Source: RGIG7213 sp045124505 (lineage in GTDB: Bacteria > Bacillota > Clostridia > Oscillospirales > CAG-272). From it: a stretch of 64,000 nucleotides of DNA. The notes beneath the pieces are model-generated. The model worked only from the letters and a program-made list of their open reading frames with translations. It searched no databases and was not told the DNA's origin. Within the stretch, counting starts at the first letter, position 1. Each line of letters begins with the position of its first letter. Shown in pieces: positions 9,752 to 17,618 of the stretch. The position numbers were made by a program, and so were the translations under genes. The stretch covers positions 73,859-137,858 of the forward strand of contig JBGVLZ010000061.1 in the NCBI GenBank assembly GCA_045124505.1, in the 5' to 3' direction.

Positions 9752-10693
9752 ATGCAAAACTGTTACTTACCTGAGGGTGAATATATTTCAAACGAGGAAA
9801 ACATAAGATTTTGCAAAAATGAATCGTTGCTTCAAAAAGCAAAAGAAACAGGTAAAATACTTGAAGGCCGTGCCGCTGTATGCGACAGAAATATGAATCT
9901 TACCGTCAATTTAGGCGGTGACATTATCGGATTTATCCCAAAGGAGGAAGCTGTATTTTACCCTGACGGAAGCCTGACAAAGGATATTGCGGTATTAACA
10001 CGTGTGGGAAAACCCGTATGCTTCCGTGTTAAGGACATCATAAACGAAAATGGAAGAAAAAAAGCCATACTTTCACGATCATCGGCACAAAAAGAATGTT
10101 ATGAAAATTTCATATCAAAACTTACCTGCGGTGATATAATTCCGTGCCGTATCACGCATACGGAATCCTTCGGAGCGTTTGCCGACATAGGGTGCGGGAT
10201 GATAGCACTTCTGCCTATAGACTGTATTTCCGTTTCCAGAATCAATCACCCCGACGAAAGATTTACACAAGGGACACCTTTGCGCTGTGTTGTAAAGCAT
10301 ATCGATGAAGAAAACAAACGAATTTATATATCAACAAAAGAGCTTCTCGGCACTTGGGAAGAAAACTGCAAAAACTTCTGTCCCGGTCAGACCGTAAGCG
10401 GTATTATCAGAAGCGTGGAAGAATACGGTATTTTTATTGAGCTTGCACCCAATCTTGCAGGACTTGCCGAATACAGTGAAGGAATAACAGCCGGGGAGAA
10501 AGCGGCAGTATATATAAAAAGCATGAATCCCGAAAAAATGAAAATAAAGCTCGTTATCGTTTCATCACTGAAAGATGAAATAAAAGACAAAAAAATTCAG
10601 TATTTTATCCCCGAAAATGAAAAACATATTGATTTTTGGCAATATTCTCCTAAGGAAAGTAACAAATACATAGCAACTGTTTTTGGAAATTAA
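9752..10693 (+). CDS. S1-domain RNA-binding protein (RpsA-like)
   Basis: A 313-residue protein with three OB-fold S1-type repeats. The first (about 30-110) is divergent; the second (GDIIPCRITHTESFGAFADIGCG) and third (GQTVSGIIRSVEEYGIFIEL) are clear S1 modules, with a short tail after. The ATG at 9752 is preferred because GGAGG lies five bases upstream; the frame also opens with a GTG at 9707. Clostridial genomes commonly carry such short S1 proteins, which bind single-stranded RNA and may help ribosomes load structured mRNAs. It stands alone, diverging from the lipoprotein-rlmA operon. Calling it ribosomal protein S1 itself would go too far, since full RpsA has four to six repeats. Confidence 0.8.
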   Translation: MQNCYLPEGEYISNEENIRFCKNESLLQKAKETGKILEGRAAVCDRNMNLTVNLGGDIIGFIPKEEAVFYPDGSLTKDIAVLTRVGKPVCFRVKDIINENGRKKAILSRSSAQKECYENFISKLTCGDIIPCRITHTESFGAFADIGCGMIALLPIDCISVSRINHPDERFTQGTPLRCVVKHIDEENKRIYISTKELLGTWEENCKNFCPGQTVSGIIRSVEEYGIFIELAPNLAGLAEYSEGITAGEKAAVYIKSMNPEKMKIKLVIVSSLKDEIKDKKIQYFIPENEKHIDFWQYSPKESNKYIATVFGN

Positions 10694-10703
10694 CAATTTA
10701 TTA

Positions 10704-10732
10704 TTGAACGGGTGAAAACTTACGGTTATAAT
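10704..10732 (+). promoter_or_regulatory. Sigma-A promoter before the DUF3048 lipoprotein gene
   Basis: TTGAAC (10704-10709), 17 bases, TATAAT (10727-10732). It lies about 50 bases upstream of the TTG start at 10783 and just after the stop of the S1-domain gene. Confidence 0.7.
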
Positions 10733-10782
10733 AAAAACAGATCAATTTCCAAAAGCTGTATGCAGTAGAAAGGGAGAAAAAA

Positions 10783-11898
10783 TTGAAAAAGAAAAGTAGA
10801 GCTTTACCGTTGCTTTTAGTTATAGCATTCATCGTTTCGGGCTGTACGGAAAATCCTGCGGATACTTCTTCAGGTACCGACACTGCACTTCAGACAAAAG
10901 CTGAAACAGACGAAAAAATAACAACACAGATCCCCGACACCGCACCTCCGAAGCCGGACATCAAATATTATACAAACCCTCTTACAGGTGAGCATAATGC
11001 CCTTCATGACAATATCCTGAAAAGGCCTGTTGCCGTAGTTCTTAAAAACGATCTGACCGGCGCACCGCAGGTGGGTATTGCACAGGCTGATATAATTTAC
11101 GAAGCTGCAGTTGAAGGCGGAATGACTCGTCTTTTAGCGCTTTATTCAGACTATGCAAGCATGACGGATATCGGTCCTGTAATAGATTCAAGAGCATATT
11201 TTTATGACTTTGCCCGCGCACACGATGCCGTCTTTATTCAGGCGGGAACAAGTGCTTACGGCAAGAACGCTCAAAAAGAAGACGGAATCGACTGTATAGA
11301 TGCTATAATAGGCGAAATGTCGCCGACCTTCAGACGTGATGAAACCCTCGTTGACGAAAGGGGATATTCAAGCAGTATCGTTGCCGTCGGAGAAGGTATT
11401 TACGATAAGATAAAATACGGCGGAATAAGAATTGAAAATCAGGTAACGACCTCACTTACCATGAATTTTGCGCAGTCATCATCCGATTATACACTTGACG
11501 GCGACGTTTGTATAAAGCTTTCCGTTCCGTATTCGTCATCAATGACACCGTATTTTGAATATTCAACACTTACAAACACGTATACAAGATATCAGTACGG
11601 CGAAGTACACAAAGATAACGACGGCACGCCTCTGCGCTTTACAAATATACTCGTTCTTTTTGCAGAACATTTGCCTATCGATTCAACATCCGGTGAAAAA
11701 GATATCGTAACTGTCGGCACAGGAAGCGGTTATTACGTTTGCGGCGGAAAATATATCCCCATAACATGGGAAAGAGAAAGTGCGGATGTTCCCTTCAGGT
11801 ATGTAAAAAGCAACGGCGAAGAGCTTGAAATATGCCGCGGCAAAACATTTGTATGTGTAACATCCGAAAAAAGAAAAACCGACGTAACATTTAGCTAA
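10783..11898 (+). CDS. DUF3048 lipoprotein (YerB-like)
   Basis: A 371-residue exported lipoprotein. It starts with TTG at 10783, with AGGGAG six bases before; the signal is KKKSR, a hydrophobic core, then VSGC with the lipidated cysteine near residue 21. An acidic and threonine-rich linker follows to about 55. The rest matches DUF3048: RPVAVVLKNDLTGAPQVGIA, DIIYEAAVEGGMTRLLALY and GPVIDSRAYFYDFA are characteristic. YerB-like proteins are surface lipoproteins of unknown function in many Firmicutes. The next gene starts 13 bases after its stop, so the two are probably co-transcribed. Confidence 0.85.
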   Translation: MKKKSRALPLLLVIAFIVSGCTENPADTSSGTDTALQTKAETDEKITTQIPDTAPPKPDIKYYTNPLTGEHNALHDNILKRPVAVVLKNDLTGAPQVGIAQADIIYEAAVEGGMTRLLALYSDYASMTDIGPVIDSRAYFYDFARAHDAVFIQAGTSAYGKNAQKEDGIDCIDAIIGEMSPTFRRDETLVDERGYSSSIVAVGEGIYDKIKYGGIRIENQVTTSLTMNFAQSSSDYTLDGDVCIKLSVPYSSSMTPYFEYSTLTNTYTRYQYGEVHKDNDGTPLRFTNILVLFAEHLPIDSTSGEKDIVTVGTGSGYYVCGGKYIPITWERESADVPFRYVKSNGEELEICRGKTFVCVTSEKRKTDVTFS

Positions 11899-11911
11899 AG
11901 GAGAAATAAAA

Positions 11912-12499
11912 ATGAAGGAATATGTCATAAAAAAACAAGGCGAAAGCTGGGAAAGCATCGAAAAAGCGTATATAAGCGAATATCCGTGGGGCAAAGACTA
12001 TTGCCCTGTTACATATTTTCAGGCAGTTCATAACGATGATGCATTTATAATTCGTCTTACCTGCGAAGAAAAATCACCGAAGGCTGTGCACGAGGGATAC
12101 ATGGCACCTGTTTATAAGGACAGCTGTCTTGAGTTTTTTGCCTGCTATGCTAAAGGCGGTTACATAAACTGCGAGGTAAACAGTGTCGGTGCAGCTCTTA
12201 TTGCATACGGTGCCGACAGACACGAAAGAACACCGCTTTTGGAGCTTTGCGGTATGCTTCCCGATGTCAAAGCCGAAACGAATGACGAATCCTGGCAGGT
12301 TACAATTACTATGCCTTATGAGATCATAGAAAAAGTTTACGGTGATGTTACTATATCATCCGGATATGAGTTTTTGGGTAACGCATACAAATGCGGTGAC
12401 GACTGTGAAATTCCGCACTACGGAATGTGGAATGCCGCAACATGCGAAAAGCCGGATTTTCACCGTCCCGAATTTTTCGGAAAATTTATTGTAGAATAA
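11912..12499 (+). CDS. CBM9-like carbohydrate-binding family protein, no export signal
   Basis: A 195-residue protein resembling the family-9 carbohydrate-binding-like fold: an N-terminal beta strand, YFQAVHNDDAFIIRLTCEE, then KDSCLEFFAC, which matches the conserved D-S-x-E-F-F segment of such domains, and a C-terminal FGKFIVE strand. There is no signal peptide or catalytic domain, so it may be a stand-alone cytoplasmic or non-classically exported binding protein. AGGAG lies seven bases upstream of the ATG. It probably shares a transcript with the preceding DUF3048 gene. The ligand is unknown. Confidence 0.65.
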   Translation: MKEYVIKKQGESWESIEKAYISEYPWGKDYCPVTYFQAVHNDDAFIIRLTCEEKSPKAVHEGYMAPVYKDSCLEFFACYAKGGYINCEVNSVGAALIAYGADRHERTPLLELCGMLPDVKAETNDESWQVTITMPYEIIEKVYGDVTISSGYEFLGNAYKCGDDCEIPHYGMWNAATCEKPDFHRPEFFGKFIVE

Positions 12500-12513
12500 T
12501 ATTTAAAATATGT

Positions 12514-12590
12514 GGGGGGGGGTTTTATCACCCGCCGAATTTTTTTTTCAGTACAAAAGCAACACGGCGGGAGTTTTCCCCCGCCTTACG
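12514..12590. terminator. G-run and two GC hairpins between convergent genes
   Basis: A run of nine Gs (12514-12522) can pair with CCCGCC (12531-12536) with one mismatch, and nine Ts follow at 12540-12548, a plausible rightward terminator. A second, perfect six-base-pair stem GGCGGG/CCCGCC lies at 12566-12585 without a clear T-run. The genes on either side converge here. Confidence 0.45.
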
Positions 12591-12601
12591 TTGAAAATAA
12601 A

Positions 12602-12808
12602 TCATTTTCCCATCATTTCATCTATGGAAATATCTAAAATATCAGAAATGTCTGCCAAAAGAAATATATCCGGGTAACAGATTTCTCGTTCCCATTTAGA
12701 TACAGCAAAAGCACTTACTCCCAAAAGTTTCCCAAACTCTCCTTGTGTCATGCCGTATTTTTTGCGGTATCTCAATATATATTCACCTATACGGATATTG
12801 TTTTTCAT
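12602..12808 (-). CDS. Small XRE-type helix-turn-helix regulator
   Basis: A 68-residue protein that is almost entirely a Cro/C1-type HTH: IGEYILRYRKKYGMTQGEFG, then KLLGVSAFAVSKWEREICYP. It has no effector domain. The ATG at 12806-12808 overlaps the stop of the ArsR-type gene upstream (ATGA), so I prefer it to the TTG four codons earlier, which has no ribosome site. It is last in a three-gene regulator operon and is presumably co-expressed with and possibly controls it. Targets are unknown. Confidence 0.8.
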   Translation of the reverse strand: MKNNIRIGEYILRYRKKYGMTQGEFGKLLGVSAFAVSKWEREICYPDIFLLADISDILDISIDEMMGK

Positions 12809-13338
12809 TTTATACGACAATATATTTCACGGCAGCGACTCATCATGCCGAATGCGATCATTTCGCGTCTTATAAAGCAAAAATCATCGTGATAACGCAA
12901 AATGATCTCATTGACTTCTCTTTCTGTATACTCACGTTTGAGCTCGAAGTGTTTAAGGATCTCATAAAGAACTATCTCTCGTTTTTTTCTTTGAGTCGGC
13001 ACCTGCATCAGTCTGCCGTATTTGAAAAAATGTGATATGACCTCTTTTTTGTATTTTTCTTCGGTATCTACAATTGCGCCGTCATTTTTTATAAACTCAA
13101 AAAGAGGCTTATCAAAAATCTCCCGATTCAATGAATAAATGATATAAAACTGTGAACGAGAGCAATTTACAACACCCGCAGATTCCATTTTTTTGAGATG
13201 GTAACAGATCGTAGCAGGTGTAAGTGATAACTCACAGGCAATCCGTTCAACATATGAATCTTCTCTTAAAAGAATGTTGAGAATTTCAAGACGTGTTTCA
13301 TCAGCAAGGAGCTTTAAAAGTTCAAGCTTTTCTTTCAC
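12805..13338 (-). CDS. ArsR-type winged-helix regulator with DUF2087 C-terminal domain
   Basis: A 177-residue DNA-binding protein. Residues 1-75 form an ArsR winged helix (LLADETRLEILNILL; LTPATICYHLKKMESAGVV); the usual metal-binding ELCVCDL segment is absent, so it is probably not a metal sensor. Residues about 105-175 match DUF2087: FKYGRLMQVPTQRKKREIVL, then EYTEREVNEIILRYHDDFCF and RREMIAFGMMSR. This fusion is common in Firmicutes and is usually a transcriptional regulator. The start is GTG, overlapping the upstream stop (GTGA), and its own stop overlaps the next ATG, so all three genes are translationally coupled. Confidence 0.85.
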   Translation of the reverse strand: MKEKLELLKLLADETRLEILNILLREDSYVERIACELSLTPATICYHLKKMESAGVVNCSRSQFYIIYSLNREIFDKPLFEFIKNDGAIVDTEEKYKKEVISHFFKYGRLMQVPTQRKKREIVLYEILKHFELKREYTEREVNEIILRYHDDFCFIRREMIAFGMMSRCREIYCRIK

Positions 13339-13835
13339 TCTTCCACCTCTTCATCTTCAAATACAAATGCAAACAGATCGTTCTGTACCCTGAACTCACG
13401 CCACATATTTAATATCTCTTTCAAAACTTCCTTTTTGATTTTAGCTTTAAATATTTTTTCAGGATCACCATCTTTTTCCGCTTGTGCAAGGTCATCATTG
13501 TAAGTATTGTAAAAATTGACTCTCATAAATATTTCGGGGTAGAGTGAAATTTCCATAACAGATTTTTCATCATCCGATAATTCGTCATAACAATAGGAAA
13601 TAACGGGAAAATATTTTATCAAATTTTTGAATCTGGCACTCATAAGGATAAGAGCATTATCCGCCCCGGAAATAAGCCCCGCCGCCATTGCCACATTATA
13701 AATACCGGCTCTCAACTGTAGCGCACCTCTTTCAGTAGGATGATCCTTATTAACAATATTCGCTTCAGATTTGCAAGTATCATATTTTTCTTTTGTAATT
13801 TTCCATAGGCTGTCAAAGATTTCTTGTTTATTCAT
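13335..13835 (-). CDS. Unrecognised 166-residue protein in a regulator operon
   Basis: Not recognised. The protein is soluble, mostly helical by composition, without signal peptide or membrane segment. It opens MNKQEIFDSLWKITKEKYDT, has GALQLRAGIYNVAMAAGLI in the middle and ends in an acidic FEDEEVEE tail. The ATG at 13833-13835 has AGGCGG upstream; the frame runs 16 codons further without a ribosome site. It is the first gene of the operon leading to the ArsR/DUF2087 and XRE regulators, with a 4-base overlap, so it may be an effector or partner of these regulators. That role is inference from position only. Confidence 0.65.
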   Translation of the reverse strand: MNKQEIFDSLWKITKEKYDTCKSEANIVNKDHPTERGALQLRAGIYNVAMAAGLISGADNALILMSARFKNLIKYFPVISYCYDELSDDEKSVMEISLYPEIFMRVNFYNTYNDDLAQAEKDGDPEKIFKAKIKKEVLKEILNMWREFRVQNDLFAFVFEDEEVEE

Positions 13836-13857
13836 ATAATATCCGCCTTTCTGTTTT

Positions 13858-13901
13858 TGCAGCTGCACTGATATTATACACATCTAATCACTTCGTGTCA
13901 A
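13858..13901 (-). promoter_or_regulatory. Consensus sigma-A promoter with palindrome at the start site
   Basis: On the minus strand TTGACA (13901-13896), 17 bases, TATAAT (13878-13873). The 10-base palindrome TGCAGCTGCA (13858-13867) covers the expected start site near 13866 and is a candidate operator for one of the two regulators encoded in the operon. Confidence 0.75.
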
Positions 13902-13992
13902 TACTGTTTAGATAATTTTCTAATCAATTAAACCAATGGTTTTAAAATATCCATCTGATGCAATTTACACTAAATTAATAAATGAGCTTTCA

Positions 13993-14099
13993 GGGAGAGC
14001 CCCCGACAAAGTCGGGTAGAGGGTAAACGAATATTCAAGCTTTAAATTTTGTATATCTTTTTACCCTCTGAGTCACGCTGTGCGTGACGGCTCTCCCCC
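13993..14099. repeat. MITE-like inverted repeat with internal hairpins
   Basis: The ends GGGAGAGCC (13993-14001) and GGCTCTCCC (14089-14097), and the inner AGAGGGTAAA (14018-14027) and TTTACCCTCT (14060-14069), form a long inverted repeat. Each arm also contains its own hairpin: CCCGAC/GTCGGG on the left and GTCACGC/GCGTGAC on the right. A third TTTACCCTCT at 14121-14130 overlaps the last codons and stop of the vWA gene. No coding capacity. The rest of the 238-base gap holds only the promoter region of the leftward operon. Confidence 0.65.
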
Positions 14100-14121
14100 A
14101 AAAGCGTGAAGCCTTGGTCAT

Positions 14122-14763
14122 TTACCCTCTGTTTTTATGATCCTCTTGTATTTTTCTTTTCCACCCCGATGTTATCGGACGGGATTCTCTGAACAAGCTT
14201 ATCGTTTCTGAAACCACCGAATAATTGAGCTTCGTACCCTTGCTGTCGCATTTGAAATCAACCGCACGGTCTTCGTCTATTCCAAGCCTTGATGCTGTTT
14301 GCACGGAGTCGATATTTGCACCCAGGAAAAGGAATTCCCAGCCGAGCTTCTTTTTTTCCTCTATCATACGCTTAACATCATCCGAGGAATATTTTTTGCT
14401 TGCATTCTCCATTCCGTCTGTTGTTATAACAAACAGGGTACGCTTTGGAACATCTTCTTTCCGTGCATACTTATGGATATTGCCGATATGATGAATTGCA
14501 CCGCCTACAGCATCGATAAGCGCCGTGCAGCCTCTTACCGTATAGTCATTTTCTGTCATTTTCGGAATTTCGGAAAGCTTTACACGGTCATGCAAAACCT
14601 CGCTGACATTGTCGAAAAGCACGGTAGAAACATAACAATCACCGTTCTGCTTCTTCTGTTTTTCTATCATCGCATTGAATCCGCCGATGGTGTCACCCTC
14701 AAGCCCTGCCATAGATCCGCTTCTGTCCAAGATAAATACAAGTTCTGTGATATTGTTTTTCAT
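14122..14763 (-). CDS. von Willebrand factor A domain protein
   Basis: A 213-residue cytoplasmic vWA protein. The metal-ion-dependent adhesion site is complete in appearance: DRSGSM at residue 13, a conserved threonine in RGCTALIDAVG near 90 and TTDGMEN near 128. No signal peptide or membrane segment, so an intracellular scaffold or chaperone-like role is more likely than adhesion. The ATG at 14761-14763 has AGAGAGG eight bases upstream; an in-frame ATG 11 codons earlier has no ribosome site. The last codons (ending KNRG) lie in a sequence identical to part of the adjacent repeat, so the C-terminus may have been rewritten by that element. Confidence 0.85.
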   Translation of the reverse strand: MKNNITELVFILDRSGSMAGLEGDTIGGFNAMIEKQKKQNGDCYVSTVLFDNVSEVLHDRVKLSEIPKMTENDYTVRGCTALIDAVGGAIHHIGNIHKYARKEDVPKRTLFVITTDGMENASKKYSSDDVKRMIEEKKKLGWEFLFLGANIDSVQTASRLGIDEDRAVDFKCDSKGTKLNYSVVSETISLFRESRPITSGWKRKIQEDHKNRG

Positions 14764-14841
14764 AACTAAAACCTCTCTTTCATCTGATGGCATCATTATA
14801 CATCAGCAAAAGAGAGGTTTGGTCGCATAGCAAGCGACAAA

Positions 14842-15197
14842 TTATTTATTTAATTTTTCTGCCCATTCGGATTCTTTAAAACCGACAAGTACAAAGCCAT
14901 CACCTATTAAAAGCGGTCTTTTTACGAGCATACCGTCACTTGCAAGTAATGTGATCATTTCATCGTCGGTCATCGTCGGGAGCTTACTTTTAAGCTCCAT
15001 TGACTTATAAAGCAAACCGCTTGTATTGAAGAATTTTTTAAGCGGAAGTGCGCTTTTTTATGCCATTCGGAAAGCTCTTCTGACGTGGGATTATCAAGCT
15101 TGATATCCCTTAACTCGTATTCGATATTATTATCGTCAAGCCATTTTTTCGCCTTCTGGCACGTTGTACATTTCGGGTAACAAATAAATTTAATCAT
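14842..15197 (-). pseudogene. Spx/ArsC-family thioredoxin-fold gene, frameshifted in a homopolymer
   Basis: The first half (ATG at 15195-15197, GGAG nine bases upstream) encodes IKFICYPKCTTCQKAKKWLD, the CxxC active site of the ArsC/Spx/MgsR group. The frame then runs into an unrelated tail. Reading on in the -1 frame after the six As (plus-strand Ts 15054-15059) restores KSALPLKKFFNTSGLLYKS and the family's ending to a TAA at 14842-14844. The total is one base short of 119 codons, the usual length of the family. One A is therefore missing from the homopolymer. It could be a true mutation, an assembly error, or a site rescued by slippage. It lies four bases after the macro-domain gene. Confidence 0.85.
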
Positions 15198-15201
15198 AGT
15201 T

Positions 15202-16173
15202 TTACGCTCCGAGCAGGCTCTGATCAAATGCGAACAAAGCCTCGTTTATTTCAAAAATATTGTAATTTCCGTGTTTTATAAAGTATTCGATTATTATATC
15301 AAATTTATTACTGTGTGACAGTGCAAAACCTGCTTTTTTGAGCATGTCTTCCGTTTCGGAAAGTGACAGCTCAAGTGCGATCGCAAAGGCAAGGGCTGTA
15401 GATTTGCTTGGCTTGTAGCAAATATCATTTCGGATCTTTGAAAACAGCTTACGGTCGATATTTGCCTTTTTATAGCACTCTGCATCCGTCATTCCCTTTT
15501 CGTCTATCTTCCTCAAAAGCATTTGAGAAAAGCTCTCGTCAATGCTGTCCAACACATCGCTGAGCGACATATCATTACAACACTCGCAAGCTGGAAGGGG
15601 TTCTGTAAGGGGTGCTGAACGGTACAGCGTCGCCATCTTCGGGTAGACTGCATAATTTGTATTTACAAACTGCGAAAGCTCTGATATTATTCTTCTGTCG
15701 GGTTCGTATGAATTTTTATCGTAGACCACGATATATACGGTCATATCGTGCTCGGTGAGAAACTCAAGCACAGTATCTGTTGCAACACGGAACGCTTCAG
15801 CCTTCGGGTAACCGTATGCACCCGATGATATTATCGGAAAAGCTACCGTTTCACACATATGCTCCTTCGCAAGAGTAAGTGATTTTTTATAGCATGAAAT
15901 AAGCTTTTCACGCTCACCGAAATTACCGCCCTGCCAAATAGGGCCGACTGTATGTATGACGTATTTTGCAGGTAATTTATAGCCTGAAGTTATTTTTGCA
16001 TCGCCTGTTTCGCAGCCGCCGAGGGTTTTACATTCTTCAAGCAAGCCTCTGCCTGCGGCACGGTGTATGCATCCGTCAACACCGCCTCCGCCGAGCAACG
16101 TATTGTTTGCGGCATTTACTATAGCATCAACATTGAGCTTGGTTATATCGTTTTTAACAATAAAAAGCGGCAT
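15202..16173 (-). CDS. Macro-domain protein (ADP-ribose processing) with helical C-terminal extension
   Basis: A 323-residue protein. Residues 1-175 are a macro domain of the O-acetyl-ADP-ribose deacetylase/ADP-ribosyl hydrolase type: VDAIVNAANNTLLGGGGVDG, then GDAKITSGYKLPAKYVIHTV, FPIISSGAYGYP. The last 115 residues form a separate helical region (SFSQMLLRKIDEKGMTDAEC through KPSKSTALAFAIALELSLS) that looks like a helix-turn-helix-like fold. AGGAG precedes the ATG at 16171-16173. The gene lies in a leftward operon after a putative metalloprotease and an unknown protein and before the Spx/ArsC-like gene. Its natural substrate is unknown; removal of ADP-ribose or related marks is inferred from the family. 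Confidence 0.88.
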   Translation of the reverse strand: MPLFIVKNDITKLNVDAIVNAANNTLLGGGGVDGCIHRAAGRGLLEECKTLGGCETGDAKITSGYKLPAKYVIHTVGPIWQGGNFGEREKLISCYKKSLTLAKEHMCETVAFPIISSGAYGYPKAEAFRVATDTVLEFLTEHDMTVYIVVYDKNSYEPDRRIISELSQFVNTNYAVYPKMATLYRSAPLTEPLPACECCNDMSLSDVLDSIDESFSQMLLRKIDEKGMTDAECYKKANIDRKLFSKIRNDICYKPSKSTALAFAIALELSLSETEDMLKKAGFALSHSNKFDIIIEYFIKHGNYNIFEINEALFAFDQSLLGA

Positions 16174-16181
16174 ATTTTCTC

Positions 16182-16916
16182 CTAAAATTTAACTTTTTTA
16201 AGTGGTTGAAACTCACGGTATTCACTTTCTGCTGACTCTTCAAGCGGATATCTTGTTTTGTATAAAGATATGTAGCCGTCTTCGTCATGCTCAAACTTAT
16301 ATAAACACTCGACAAGTGACATTTCCCCGTCTTCGTATTTGCTTACATCGGTTTTTACTGCCGAAAGCACACCTTCATTTCCGTATTCAAACACACATTC
16401 CTCATACATATACCGCTTTTGCCTGTGTCCGTAAGGCTGTAAAATTATCCTCTCAAAAAGCATAGGCATACCGTCTTTATGTATTTCTCTTGTATACGAG
16501 TAAAGCACGTTTCCGAGATACATATACCCGTGTGTGATATCGCCCGTTTTGATAAGTACTTCAATGCTTTTGGGCTTATCGCCGTACATTTCATATATCA
16601 AGATACGGTTTTTATGTACATCGTATTTGTAGACGAAATTTTCTTTTCTTCTTTCAAGCTCATCTTCCTTTATTTTCTTTTTGAGCTTACCTCGTGTCCA
16701 ATATCCTACCGTAAAATAACTTAACGGATTGGGATGGTAATATCCCCGATACATGCTTTTCCCTTTTATTTCACAGTATTCTTCATAAACAGAGCTTTTC
16801 TCAAATTCGGGAATTGTCAGAAATATGCGGCGTGAATCACGTGAAACGGTTTTTATTATCTCGTCGCATCGTTCACTGTATTTATCTTTAAGCTTTGTAA
16901 TTCTGTCATTTCGCAT
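16182..16916 (-). CDS. Unrecognised 244-residue protein
   Basis: Not recognised. It is rich in Lys, Glu and Tyr, has no signal peptide or membrane segment, and shows a repetitive pattern of aromatic beta strands (for example YMYEECVFEYGNEGVLSAV and LVECLYKFEHDEDGYISLY) that suggests a beta-rich, possibly YD/MORN-like fold. The ATG at 16914-16916 lies four bases after the stop of the preceding gene; the frame continues upstream into that gene and that extension is not credible. Position between the HEYGH protein and the macro-domain gene suggests a shared function. Confidence 0.6.
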   Translation of the reverse strand: MRNDRITKLKDKYSERCDEIIKTVSRDSRRIFLTIPEFEKSSVYEEYCEIKGKSMYRGYYHPNPLSYFTVGYWTRGKLKKKIKEDELERRKENFVYKYDVHKNRILIYEMYGDKPKSIEVLIKTGDITHGYMYLGNVLYSYTREIHKDGMPMLFERIILQPYGHRQKRYMYEECVFEYGNEGVLSAVKTDVSKYEDGEMSLVECLYKFEHDEDGYISLYKTRYPLEESAESEYREFQPLKKVKF

Positions 16917-16920
16917 AATA

Positions 16921-17361
16921 TCACTTCTTCTTAAAAAACAATTTGAAAAGATCGCCGTATGAGCTGTACGCACCGTCAGGCCACGGGGTATTGTCATAGG
17001 TCCTTCCGACACCGCCCAAAATATCGGCTTCCATCTCCCACGGTGAGCCGTAATAATCATACGGAAGCTTTTTCATTTTATAAAGCAGATTGGCACTCAG
17101 CGAAGGTATTGCAACACGTGCAATATACTTAAAAAATCCCATTTTTTCAAACTGCAGACGGTGACCGTATTCATGCTTTACAACGCTTGGATTTTTTATC
17201 TTATTCCCTAAAAAAATCATGCGGAGCGATGCGGCATTATACCCTATCGGCAGTTTTAATATAAACGCACCCTTATATGCCGAAAAGAAATGGGCATTTA
17301 CCACTTTTTCTTCCGACATGTTATTTTTGTCGTAATTTTTGAAATCTTCCGTTATTTTCAT
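16921..17361 (-). CDS. Putative zinc metalloprotease, HEYGH motif
   Basis: A 146-residue protein with a zincin signature H63-E64-Y65-G66-H67 in VKHEYGHRLQFEKMG and a candidate third ligand in SPWEMEAD (E109 or E111), arranged as in short gluzincin-like domains. It has no signal peptide; the hydrophobic stretch near 75-95 may pack against membranes or be part of the core. The ribosome site is poor. It is the first gene of a leftward operon with an unknown protein, a macro-domain protein and a Spx/ArsC-like gene. Activity is inferred from the motif only. Confidence 0.6.
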   Translation of the reverse strand: MKITEDFKNYDKNNMSEEKVVNAHFFSAYKGAFILKLPIGYNAASLRMIFLGNKIKNPSVVKHEYGHRLQFEKMGFFKYIARVAIPSLSANLLYKMKKLPYDYYGSPWEMEADILGGVGRTYDNTPWPDGAYSSYGDLFKLFFKKK

Positions 17362-17395
17362 ATAGCGACCCGAATGTAGAAAATTTTATGTTTTA

Positions 17396-17424
17396 AGTAT
17401 ACACGAATCAAAGGCACTTGTCAA
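17396..17424 (-). promoter_or_regulatory. Sigma-A promoter of the HEYGH-macro operon
   Basis: On the minus strand TTGACA (17424-17419), 17 bases, TATACT (17401-17396). It lies about 35 bases upstream of the first ATG of the operon. Confidence 0.7.
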
Positions 17425-17467
17425 TAGAGATGGTTACAACACGCTTTATTACATTTTACACTTTTTT

Positions 17468-17542
17468 GCGCCCTGTCCGCCCCCCACAGTTGACTTTGTC
17501 AACTGCCCGCGGACATAGGGCGCATATTTCCTGCGGAAATAT
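17468..17542 (+). repeat. Compound hairpin repeat, copy 1
   Basis: Nested stems: GCGCCCT/AGGGCGC, GTCCGC/GCGGAC and CAGTTGAC/GTCAACTG (loop TTT) with a C-run on the 5' side, followed directly by a second hairpin ATATTTCC/GGAAATAT. A related copy lies at 47298-47375 with paired changes in the middle stem. The element is intergenic and non-coding; the T-rich end could also serve as a terminator. Confidence 0.8.
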
Positions 17543-17618
17543 ATTTTTAATTTCTGTCGCAATAATACTAAATTAAAACAAAATTCGCCGCATCTTAACA
17601 AGATACGGCGAATGAGAA

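Noticed and set aside
12514..12522. Run of nine Gs as a phase-variable tract
   Set aside because: It lies between convergent genes, outside any coding frame or promoter spacer, so length changes would have no obvious switch effect.
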